DNA of 6,266 nt from Gammaproteobacteria bacterium (GTDB taxonomy: Bacteria; Pseudomonadota; Gammaproteobacteria; Pseudomonadales; UBA3067), in contig NVVB01000019.1 in assembly GCA_002402085.1 (NCBI GenBank), positions 42,769-49,034 on the forward strand. Reading direction: 5' to 3'. Shown here one piece after another: positions 1 through 5,352 of this stretch. The notes beneath the pieces are model-generated. The model did not search any database. It was not told the origin of the DNA and was given only the letters and a program-made list of their open reading frames with translations. A program made the position numbers and the translations under genes. Position 1 is the first letter of the stretch. Each line of letters starts with the position of its first letter.

Positions 1-758
1 CGGTCTTCAAAGGTTTGCTGATGATCTCGAGGCAACATATTGCCGTAGGTCATAAATACCGCATTGGAGGGGTGATAATGCGTCTTATAGAATGACGTAA
101 GTTCGTCATAACTCAGATCAGGAATACACGCGGGGTCACCACCACTATTAAAGTGATAGGTATTGGTGGGAAACAAGTATCGATTTAACAAATCATACAC
201 CGCACTGACAGGGGAACTCATCGCCCCTTTCATTTCATTAAAAACAACCCCTTTATAAACCAGGTTTGAGCTTGCATCATCAGCCGTTTCAAATTCAAGC
301 CGGTGGCCCTCTTGAGCAAAATCAAGGGAATCCAAACGCGCTAAAAACACAGCATCCAAGTACACATCTAATAAATTCTTAAAATCTTTGCTGTTTTGAG
401 AGGCGAATGGATACGCGGTCCAATCACTGCTGGTAAACGCGTTCATGAAGGTATTTAAAGAACGGCGAATCATCATGAAAAACGGATCCCGTACAGGATA
501 CCGTTCGCTGCCACACAAAGACGTGTGCTCTAGGATATGCGCCACACCAGAGGAATCGGTGGGAACTGTGCGTAAGGCCACCAAGAATACATTTTCATCG
601 TTATCTGTGGCTAGATGATAATGCACCGCACCAGTTTTTCGATGACGGTATTCAACCATCGTAAGATTGAGCGATTGCACCTCTTCAGTCCGTACAAATT
701 CAAAGCTCTCAAACGGGGTTAAATCATCAGAAACAACAGACTCAGCAACGGTGCTCAT
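1..758 (-). CDS. M16C zinc metallopeptidase, presequence-protease-like, N-terminal part (partial)
   Basis: This is the start of a large M16-family zinc peptidase; 252 codons are visible and the gene runs off the left edge. The inverted zinc motif HILEH (H74, E77, H78) is followed 97 residues later by E175 in FNEMKG. That is the spacing and wording of the third zinc ligand in presequence proteases (PreP, falcilysin, M16C). The stretch after the motif (LCGSERYPVRDPF, then NTFMNAFTSSDWTAYPF) is also typical. Family members are usually near 970-1000 residues and enclose short peptides in a closed chamber, degrading unfolded or signal-derived peptides. No signal peptide is seen, so a cytoplasmic location is inferred. 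The ATG at 758 is chosen because family homology begins soon after it. The Shine-Dalgarno is weak (GGAA about 10 bases upstream). The gene lies in the same direction as the DUF2789 gene but 359 bases away, with its own promoter. Family call is firm; physiological substrate is unknown. Confidence 0.93.
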   Translation of the reverse strand, partial: MSTVAESVVSDDLTPFESFEFVRTEEVQSLNLTMVEYRHRKTGAVHYHLATDNDENVFLVALRTVPTDSSGVAHILEHTSLCGSERYPVRDPFFMMIRRSLNTFMNAFTSSDWTAYPFASQNSKDFKNLLDVYLDAVFLARLDSLDFAQEGHRLEFETADDASSNLVYKGVVFNEMKGAMSSPVSAVYDLLNRYLFPTNTYHFNSGGDPACIPDLSYDELTSFYKTHYHPSNAVFMTYGNMLPRDHQQTFED

Positions 759-1117
759 GGCATAGATTCCATTAACAGTGGTAAAAATAAACGAATTAAT
801 TTTATCGAATTCTGACTAATCGCAAATATCTTTTAATTTCATGCAATTAGATAGCACTTTATAGTCCAATATGGAACTTAAATCAAACTCCAGGCGACAC
901 TAACAACTCACCCACCGTTCGAAAAAACAACCCCCTTGCAGGGCAGTGTCGAAAACAGCCAAGTCAGCCAACGTTAAAAATAAATTTACCGCCTCTTCAC
1001 ACGAAAAGACAAAGAAGTCACCCAAGCGACGGGGATCTAGCGGCCATAAAATTGGCCCAATATCGCCTCAGCCCACGCCTACCGCGCCGTCCCTGGATAG
1101 CCTAACGGCAGTACCGC
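759..1117. other. Intergenic stretch between the M16C peptidase and DUF2789 genes
   Basis: No supported gene lies in these 359 bases. The left third is AT-rich leader and promoter DNA for the peptidase. The remainder can be read on the plus strand as an 82-codon GTG-started ORF (946-1194) rich in Lys, Ser and Pro. It resembles no family I know and runs 77 bases into the DUF2789 gene on the other strand, so I do not call it a gene. No clear intrinsic terminator for DUF2789 is visible; there is only a weak GC-rich repeat around 1104-1120 without a U tract. Confidence 0.5.
858..886 (-). promoter_or_regulatory. Predicted sigma70 promoter of the M16C peptidase gene
   Basis: On the minus strand a -35 TTGATT (881-886) and a -10 TATAAA (858-863) are separated by exactly 17 bases. 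The -10 matches consensus at five of six positions and the -35 at four of six. Transcription would start near 851, giving a leader of about 90 bases before the ATG at 758. The surrounding DNA is AT-rich. This is prediction only. Confidence 0.5.
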
Positions 1118-1348
1118 CTAGTGAGATAACCTTGACTCTAGCTGATCAATCAATTTACACCAGTCCGTGTCCGCACCCAGAGCCTCCTCAATAAAAGCCC
1201 GCTGCTCATCAGTCCAACATTCCAACGCCAACATAGATTCACTCTTATCCTGCTGATGCACCTGAACAAAGTGACGGATACTATTGCCATCCGACGCCAA
1301 GCCTAAATGATCAAAAATTTCATTCACAGTATAAATTGACCTATCCAT
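1118..1348 (-). CDS. DUF2789 family small protein (76 aa)
   Basis: This is a 76-residue protein of the DUF2789 family, which is common in pseudomonads and marine gammaproteobacteria and has no established function. The family pattern is recognisable along its length: an N-terminal M-D-x-S-I-x-T-V segment, LFxxLGL-like FDHLGLASD (residues 12-20), a central helix, ECWTDEQRAFIEEAL (43-57), and the closing TDWCKLIDQL (61-70), where the family usually has DADW..VVDQL. It is soluble, acidic and helical. An in-frame ATG 90 bases upstream (1438) would give 106 residues. I chose 1348 because a near-perfect GGAGGT (1354-1359) sits 5 bases ahead of it and because family members begin at this point. It is transcribed away from the PilZ gene. 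Family assignment is from recognition of the pattern, not from a search. Confidence 0.85.
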   Translation of the reverse strand: MDRSIYTVNEIFDHLGLASDGNSIRHFVQVHQQDKSESMLALECWTDEQRAFIEEALGADTDWCKLIDQLESRLSH

Positions 1349-1353
1349 TCGCC

Positions 1354-1359
1354 ACCTCC
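1354..1359 (-). promoter_or_regulatory. Ribosome-binding site deciding the DUF2789 start
   Basis: Read on the minus strand this is GGAGGT, 5 bases before the ATG at 1348. It is the strongest Shine-Dalgarno in this part of the window and favours the 76-residue form over the 106-residue form starting at 1438. Confidence 0.8.
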
Positions 1360-1447
1360 GAAATACTACGTCAGGGTTTAACTTGAGACTATTCCGTACT
1401 CCATCATTAATCTGGCATCGACCCGCAAACTCCTCCATTGCCCCTCT

Positions 1448-1477
1448 ATCATTCTAGTTGACTGTGAGATCTATCAA
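1448..1477 (-). promoter_or_regulatory. Predicted promoter of the DUF2789 gene
   Basis: On the minus strand a -35 TTGATA (1472-1477, five of six consensus bases) and a -10 AATGAT (1448-1453, four of six) are 18 bases apart. Transcription would begin near 1441, about 93 bases before the chosen start at 1348. The -35 lies inside the inverted repeat at 1465-1490, as expected for a repressible or activatable promoter. Prediction only. Confidence 0.35.
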
Positions 1478-1490
1478 CATTGATCGCTCA
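1465..1490. repeat. Operator-like interrupted inverted repeat
   Basis: The arms read TGAG-N4-ATCAA and TTGAT-N2-CTCA around a two-base centre (CA). All nine arm positions on each side are complementary, but the gaps within the arms differ (4 and 2 bases). It overlaps the predicted -35 of the DUF2789 promoter and is about 225 bases upstream of the PilZ gene. A transcription-factor site is possible; no family is assigned. Confidence 0.3.
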
Positions 1491-1715
1491 AATTCTCGTC
1501 CAATTTCCGGACTACCCCCTTACCCGCTTTTTAACCAGTCATGCCCCCCAATCGCCCACTCCGCGCGCCCATTATTGCCATTTAACAGATATTCTCCCCA
1601 CCATAGACCATCGCATTCTAAGCCATTGAAATAACTACCAAACGGGCCCAACATCCCCTAAAGTTAAAGGGAGACTAAGGAAGATTGCTGCCTCAAAAAA
1701 AAGAGAGGAGGCCTA

Positions 1716-2159
1716 ATGGCTGATTCGCGTATACGTAATTACATAAGGCACCCTTCAGATATTCCAATCGAGATCCATGCGTCAGATCTCAAGTCTCCCA
1801 ACACCCTTAATATGGTCAACATCAGCATCGGCGGTCTGTCCTATCAATCGGATTATTTCATTGAGCCGGGCCTGGTCATCAGCATTCGTATCCCAACTAT
1901 TTCAAGCCAATTCGAAGTCAATGGCGAAGTCACTTGGTGTCGCAAAAGCGATGATAAATTTGACGTAGGCATTCAATTCAATGAACAGCACGACCTGTTC
2001 AGTACACGAATGATCGAGCAAATATGCCATATCGAGCATTACAAGCGCCTAGTCGAAGAACAAGAAAATAGAATCCTGACCGGAGAAGAGGCGGCCCTGG
2101 AGTGGATTGAAAAATACGCAGCAACGTTTCCCGAGCCCGGCATTCAAAATCTACAATAG
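1716..2159 (+). CDS. Stand-alone PilZ-domain protein (putative cyclic-di-GMP receptor)
   Basis: This 147-residue protein consists of one PilZ domain plus a charged helical tail. Both cyclic-di-GMP signature motifs are present: the RxxxR motif as R7-N-Y-I-R11, and the [D/N]xSxxG motif as N35-I-S37-I-G-G40. They are followed by the beta-strand pattern of the PilZ barrel (SIRIPTISSQFEVNGEVTW, residues 56-74) and the closing VGIQF strand near 84-88. Residues 95-147 are helical and charged, with an EEQEN segment that may form a short coiled coil or partner surface. No membrane segment or signal peptide is seen, so it is cytoplasmic. PilZ proteins commonly couple cyclic-di-GMP to flagellar, pilus or exopolysaccharide output; which one applies here cannot be told. 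The start has a strong GAGGAGG at 1705-1711, 4 bases before the ATG. Intact binding motifs make nucleotide binding likely. Confidence 0.9.
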   Translation: MADSRIRNYIRHPSDIPIEIHASDLKSPNTLNMVNISIGGLSYQSDYFIEPGLVISIRIPTISSQFEVNGEVTWCRKSDDKFDVGIQFNEQHDLFSTRMIEQICHIEHYKRLVEEQENRILTGEEAALEWIEKYAATFPEPGIQNLQ

Positions 2160-2315
2160 GCAATGCGCCGACCACGACGATACTGGAATCAAAACCACCC
2201 GGCCTGCGCCTAAAGCCGCGCCTGCAACGCAGCAAGTCTTATAACGTCTGACCGCTTCCTCCTCGGCACTAATCCCAGGATGCATTTCGCATATTTTGAG
2301 CGCACAATGCTGACC

Positions 2316-2330
2316 TTCAATGGAATTGAA
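2316..2330. repeat. Short palindrome upstream of the acyl-CoA dehydrogenase
   Basis: TTCAAT and ATTGAA arms flank a three-base GGA centre, giving a perfect 6-base inverted repeat about 80 bases before the ATG at 2412. It overlaps TTGAAA (2326-2331), a possible -35 element followed 15 bases later by TAAAAA. It could be an operator for a fatty-acid or acyl-CoA responsive regulator, but it does not match a consensus I can name. Confidence 0.3.
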
Positions 2331-2411
2331 ACGATTAATAACAAACTAAAAATCTAACAACATCACCACTTATTCACTCACCTTGCAGACAAACCCTGCT
2401 GAGTTTTATTT

Positions 2412-3563
2412 ATGAGCGTATCCTCCGACCAACAAATAGAATTAAAATTACTACGAGAAAGTACCCGGAAATTCATCAACAAAGAGATCACTCCGTATTA
2501 CAACGAATGGGAAAAAAACCAAATATTCCCCCGTGAGCTATGGAACAAAATGGGCCAAGCAGGCATGCTTTGCGTCGACGTCCCCTGTGACCAAGAAGGC
2601 TACGGTGCACCCTTTCGTTTCTCGGCGGCGATCACCGAAGAGCTTGCCTATGCCGGCGCATGTAGCCTCGCTATTGCCGTATCGGTTCACTCAGACATTG
2701 TCACACCCTACGTGTTAAACCGAGGCACGACCGAGCAAAAAAATTATTGGTTACCGCGAATGATTTCCGGCGAAGCAGTAGGCGCCATCGCCATGACAGA
2801 ACCCGGCACCGGCAGCGACTTAGCCAGCATCACCACCAGCGCGATCGAACACGAGGACCACTACTTAATTAATGGCGCAAAAACCTTTATCACGAATGGA
2901 CAACATGCCGACCTCACCGTCATCGTCGCAAAAACAGCGCCTCAATTAGGCAGCAAAGGCATTAGCTTATTTTTAGTCGATACTTTATGGCCAGGATTTA
3001 ATAAAGGCAGGAATTTAGACAAGCTAGGGCTGCACGCCAGCGACACATCGGAATTATTTTTCACCGACCTTAAAGCCCCCAAAGACAGCTTATTAGGCCA
3101 AGCGGGTTCGGGATTCGCCTACCTAATGCAAGAACTACCGAGAGAGCGCCTTATTATTGCCGCCCTAGCGGTGGGCGCCACCGAAGGCATGCTGCAATGG
3201 ACCCTGCAATACGTCAGCGAACGAAAAGCCTTTAAACAAACACTCGGGCAATTTCAAAACACCCGTTTTAAGCTCGCTGAACTCAAAACCAGCCTAGAAA
3301 TAAACCGGGCTTTCGTGAACCAATGCATTGAACAACTCAAAGAGGGTGAATTGGACGTGGCCACCGCGGCCATGGCAAAACTGTCCACCACCGAAATGCA
3401 GGGGCAAGTCGCAGACGCTTGTCTACAAATGTTTGGTGGCTACGGATACATGACAGAATACCCCATCGCTCGCGCCTTCGCAGATGCGCGGGTACAGAGA
3501 ATTTACGGGGGCACGTCAGAAATAATGAAAGAGATTATCGCCCGCTCAATGCTAGGAAAATAG
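2412..3563 (+). CDS. Acyl-CoA dehydrogenase (FAD-dependent, long-chain/isovaleryl-type active site)
   Basis: This is a full-length 383-residue acyl-CoA dehydrogenase. It removes hydrogens from C2 and C3 of an acyl-CoA using FAD and passes electrons to electron-transfer flavoprotein, the first step of beta-oxidation or of branched-chain amino-acid breakdown. Both family signatures fit: AMTEPGTGSDLAS at 127-139, and Q339-M-F-GGYGYMTEYPIAR, where the second motif ends at D358. At the place where medium-chain enzymes carry the catalytic Glu (YEGT) this protein has YGGT (G366). Instead E245, in ELPRERL, occupies the position used by long-chain and isovaleryl-CoA dehydrogenases. The C-terminal YGGTSEIMKEIIAR is close to the long-chain type. 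Chain length is not proven. The start has only a poor Shine-Dalgarno (TGAG at 2400-2403), so translation may be weak or another signal is used. It stands alone, with no beta-oxidation neighbours here. Confidence 0.95.
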   Translation: MSVSSDQQIELKLLRESTRKFINKEITPYYNEWEKNQIFPRELWNKMGQAGMLCVDVPCDQEGYGAPFRFSAAITEELAYAGACSLAIAVSVHSDIVTPYVLNRGTTEQKNYWLPRMISGEAVGAIAMTEPGTGSDLASITTSAIEHEDHYLINGAKTFITNGQHADLTVIVAKTAPQLGSKGISLFLVDTLWPGFNKGRNLDKLGLHASDTSELFFTDLKAPKDSLLGQAGSGFAYLMQELPRERLIIAALAVGATEGMLQWTLQYVSERKAFKQTLGQFQNTRFKLAELKTSLEINRAFVNQCIEQLKEGELDVATAAMAKLSTTEMQGQVADACLQMFGGYGYMTEYPIARAFADARVQRIYGGTSEIMKEIIARSMLGK

Positions 3564-3641
3564 TTTGATCCAATAAAAGCCTTAGACATAGGAATTGAAC
3601 AAACATCTACTCTAGATTAAGCGTCACGCGGGACTTTTTAA

Positions 3642-3667
3642 AGCTCTGGCCGTAGAAAGCCAGAGCT
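3642..3667. terminator. Strong stem-loop between the acyl-CoA dehydrogenase and DUF1145 genes
   Basis: AGCTCTGGC (3642-3650) and GCCAGAGCT (3659-3667) form a perfect 9-base-pair stem with an 8-base loop, about 80 bases after the dehydrogenase stop. There is no T run after it on the plus strand. On the minus strand it is followed by TTTAAAAAG, which is only weakly terminator-like. It probably ends or stabilises transcripts between two convergent genes, but it is not a textbook intrinsic terminator. Confidence 0.45.
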
Positions 3668-3672
3668 CATAG

Positions 3673-3703
3673 CACTCATGTTCGAGTGTCTATATACAGA
3701 CAC
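3673..3703. repeat. Two overlapping, mutually exclusive small hairpins
   Basis: CACTC (3673-3677) can pair with GAGTG (3684-3688) around a six-base loop. GTGTCT (3686-3691) can pair with AGACAC (3698-3703) around ATATAC. The two stems share bases 3686-3688, so only one can form fully at a time. This could be a folding element in a 3' region, or chance. Confidence 0.35.
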
Positions 3704-3708
3704 CAACG

Positions 3709-3756
3709 CCTTCAAGCACCCTTATCTTCACGCACCCTGACCTTCACGCACGTAGG
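3709..3756. repeat. Three-copy 16-base tandem repeat
   Basis: Three successive 16-base units begin at 3709, 3725 and 3741. The shared core is CTTCACGCAC; the first copy reads CTTCAAGCAC with one change. Copies 1 and 2 also share the following CCCT, while copy 3 diverges after the core. The repeat is intergenic, 25 bases past the stop of the DUF1145 gene and downstream of both converging genes. Confidence 0.7.
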
Positions 3757-3780
3757 TTTTCAGACGTTTAGCTTTTGTAT

Positions 3781-4044
3781 TTAACTGGCCTGCTGACTCT
3801 TAACCGCCAAGCCATGAAAAAAACCAAATACAAACACTTGCATGCCGTCGGCGAGTAAAGGTCGGTCACTATTCTTGTCGTCGGTCACAAACAACAGCGA
3901 TTCAAATTGATGCGTTAGCACTAAACCTAATAAGCCCCAGGTCAAATAAACACTGTATTCGCCGCCAAGGGGAATAAATAGATTGACCACCAGAACGACC
4001 CAAAGCCCTAAAGTGGCAACTTTCCCTAATGTAATAAAATTCAT
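3781..4044 (-). CDS. DUF1145 (YhhL-like) small inner-membrane protein
   Basis: This 87-residue hydrophobic protein resembles the DUF1145 family, whose Escherichia coli member is YhhL; the function is unknown. Family-like features are the N-terminal GKVATLGLWVVLVVNLFIPLG (residues 7-27), matching the family's G+...L..W....NL..P pattern, a second hydrophobic helix (about 32-53) with a conserved-looking His-x-x-Glu (H45, E48), a polar connecting loop rich in Asp (54-66), and a third apolar segment with FxFGFFHGL (71-79). It is probably a three-helix inner-membrane protein. The start has AAGGGTG about 8 bases upstream. A possible -10 GATAAT (minus strand, 4076-4081) suggests its own promoter despite sharing direction with the flagellin gene 204 bases upstream. 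There is no intact -35 I can defend. Confidence 0.8.
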   Translation of the reverse strand: MNFITLGKVATLGLWVVLVVNLFIPLGGEYSVYLTWGLLGLVLTHQFESLLFVTDDKNSDRPLLADGMQVFVFGFFHGLAVKSQQAS

Positions 4045-4130
4045 AATGAAACACCCTTTTTGTTATTCTATTTTGATTATCTTTTACAGCGACAACTTAG
4101 GAAACAAAGCGCCCTAGCCACCCAGAAAAG

Positions 4131-4146
4131 CTGGTTTTAAACCCAG
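4131..4146. repeat. Near-perfect 16-base palindrome
   Basis: CTGGTTTTAAACCCAG pairs with itself at seven of eight positions. It lies within a set of CCAG/CTGG tetramers (4122-4154) that can fold into several alternative small hairpins. It is upstream of the DUF1145 promoter region and downstream of the flagellin, and could be an operator or part of the flagellin 3' structure. Confidence 0.3.
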
Positions 4147-4156
4147 GTAACTGGAC

Positions 4157-4189
4157 GGAAGACACCCCTCCACAAAGGAGGCTACTTCC
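4157..4189 (-). terminator. Stem-loop downstream of the flagellin gene (possible terminator)
   Basis: CCTCC (4167-4171) and GGAGG (4177-4181) form an inner stem around a five-base loop. GGAAG (4157-4161) and CTTCC (4185-4189) add an outer stem across an asymmetric internal loop. It is about 60 bases past the flagellin stop. There is no following U tract on the minus strand, so it may act with Rho or as a 3' stabilising structure rather than as an intrinsic terminator. Confidence 0.35.
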
Positions 4190-4208
4190 CTCTAATCATG
4201 TCATTGAT

Positions 4209-4236
4209 AGCAAATCATACCGTAAAATGATTCGCT
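4209..4236 (-). repeat. Stem-loop immediately after the flagellin stop
   Basis: AGCaAATCAT (4209-4218) and ATGATTcGCT (4227-4236) pair over ten positions with a single mismatch and an eight-base loop. It starts 12 bases after the flagellin stop codon on the minus strand. No U run follows. It is a good candidate for a 3' protective structure of an abundant messenger. Confidence 0.45.
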
Positions 4237-4248
4237 GAAGAAGTAATG

Positions 4249-5070
4249 CTAAGCAAGCAAGCCCAGAACACTGCTTGCATTCTGATTTGCTTGGGCCTGA
4301 AGACTAATACCCACCTGGCTTAATAAGTCATTTTTGGTTTTCGAGGCAATTAAGGCCGCAAAGTCAGCATCCTGAATACTGCTTCGGGCACGAGAAGAAT
4401 CGACTACATTTTGCTCCAGGCTTTGTATTGTCGCTTCAAATCGCCCTTGTGCCGCACCAAATTGGGTGCGCGCCTGGCCCACGTCATCAAGCGCAGTATC
4501 CAAGGTCGTAAGCGCACTGCTCGCTCCTGCCGCCGTTGAGATATCGATTTGATCAAAGCCAGCGCTGGCAAATAAAGCCGACACATCTTGCTTATCAATA
4601 TTTACCTGAGCGCCGGTGCCATTGCCTACTTGGAATGCCAAGCTATCGGATGAGTTCAAAAGCGATTGCCCATTAAAGTGAGTATTCTCTAATTGATTAC
4701 TGATTTCATCTTTAAGTTGGACCACTTCGCGTTGCAATGCTTCTCGATCACTGTCATTTAGTGAACCATTCGCGGCCTGCACAGAAAGATCTCGAATCCG
4801 CTGAACCCCCTCACTGATATTACTCAGCGCACCATCGGCCGTTTGGCTCAAGGCAATACCACTGCTGGCATTATTAATCGCAGTACTAAAACCATTAATT
4901 TCCGAGTTTAACTTCTCAACAATCGCTAATCCCGCCGCGTCATCCTGAGCACCATTGATTCGTTTACCGGAACTGAGCTTTTGAAAATCCGAATTTAAAT
5001 CAGAGGTAGATTGATTCAGAGTGCGCTGAGCAATTAGTGAATTCGCAATTGAATTAACAGTAATGGGCAT
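4249..5070 (-). CDS. fliC: Flagellin, short form lacking the variable D2/D3 domain
   Basis: This is the structural protein of the flagellar filament, exported unfolded through the flagellar type III apparatus and polymerised at the tip. All 273 residues are accounted for by the conserved ends. The N-terminal D0/D1 includes LSSGKRINGAQDDAAGLAI (32-50) and Q90-R-I-R-D-L-S-V, the region that in enterobacterial flagellin binds TLR5. A short bridge spans about 140-190. The C-terminal D1/D0 includes ARSSIQDADFAALIA (228-242) and the final LQAQANQNASSVLGLLA. The outer variable domain is essentially missing; common flagellins are about 280-500 residues or more. It contains no Cys, Trp or Tyr. The start has AGGAG (5077-5081) 6 bases upstream. 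No other flagellar gene is in the window, so it is an isolated or accessory flagellin here; the symbol reflects the family, not proven orthology to the main filament gene. I found no convincing sigma28 promoter upstream. Confidence 0.95.
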   Translation of the reverse strand: MPITVNSIANSLIAQRTLNQSTSDLNSDFQKLSSGKRINGAQDDAAGLAIVEKLNSEINGFSTAINNASSGIALSQTADGALSNISEGVQRIRDLSVQAANGSLNDSDREALQREVVQLKDEISNQLENTHFNGQSLLNSSDSLAFQVGNGTGAQVNIDKQDVSALFASAGFDQIDISTAAGASSALTTLDTALDDVGQARTQFGAAQGRFEATIQSLEQNVVDSSRARSSIQDADFAALIASKTKNDLLSQVGISLQAQANQNASSVLGLLA

Positions 5071-5352
5071 AAAACACTCCTAAAAGAACCAAAACACATA
5101 AGCCTAGGCAAGCACGAAGAAAACACGCCCAACCCATCGATCATTTTATCCACCACGAAAGGAATGAACATCATCTTGCGATTAAAGGCAAAAAATACCG
5201 CTTCGACGGGCTAATCATTTCCTAGGCATAATTCCCGCCCCGTCCCGCCAATAAAAACAACACGTCATTAGACTTTTTTTTGCTTGTCTCCCGCCCCAAT
5301 GGGTCCTAAAGTTATACTCCAACAACCAACAAACCGATCAAGGAGTGATTAC
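5071..5352. other. Divergent regulatory region between flagellin and the 61-aa gene
   Basis: This 282-base region drives two divergent genes. It holds three TCCCGCC boxes (5233, 5243, 5289), two copies of CCTAGGCA (5103-5110 and 5221-5228), and a run of eight T at 5274-5281. For the plus-strand gene, TTGTCT (5284-5289) and TAAAGT (5307-5312) 17 bases apart form a weak sigma70 pair. For the flagellin I could not find the sigma28 pattern TAAA-N15-GCCGATAA or a sigma54 GG-N10-GC pair, so its promoter remains unplaced. Confidence 0.45.
5340..5345 (+). promoter_or_regulatory. Ribosome-binding site deciding the start of the 61-aa gene
   Basis: AAGGAG lies 7 bases before the ATG at 5353. An upstream in-frame ATG at 5284 has no such site, and its extra 23 residues look like non-coding DNA, so 5353 is preferred. 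Confidence 0.8.

Larger units (their letters stand above)
1349..1715. other. Divergent intergenic region between DUF2789 and PilZ genes
   Basis: These 367 bases separate two divergently transcribed genes. The left part carries the DUF2789 ribosome-binding site, its predicted promoter and an inverted repeat. From about 1500 to 1690 the plus strand is pyrimidine-rich, with several C runs, and I see neither a coding pattern nor a convincing -35/-10 pair for the PilZ gene. The last 40 bases are purine-rich and end in the PilZ ribosome-binding site. Confidence 0.5.

Noticed and set aside
946..1194. Plus-strand 82-codon ORF, GTG start, rich in Lys, Ser and Pro
   Set aside because: Low-complexity composition, no recognisable family, poor ribosome-binding site, and it runs 77 bases into the 3' end of a recognised gene on the other strand.
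1999..2235. Minus-strand ORF of 78 codons opposite the PilZ gene
   Set aside because: Antisense shadow of a well-supported gene; Arg- and Cys-rich with no motif.
4404..4598. Minus-strand 64-codon ORF inside the flagellin gene
   Set aside because: Alternative frame of the flagellin with no ribosome-binding site or motif.
5264..5273. GTCATTAGAC as a possible FleQ-like site near the flagellin
   Set aside because: The half-sites are four bases apart, whereas the FleQ consensus I know has GTC and GAC eight bases apart.
5274..5281. Run of eight T as an intrinsic terminator
   Set aside because: No stable stem directly precedes it and no gene ends upstream on the plus strand.
5284..5352. N-terminal extension of the 61-residue protein from an upstream ATG
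   Set aside because: No Shine-Dalgarno at 5284, the extra residues read like promoter DNA, and a strong AAGGAG precedes the ATG at 5353.
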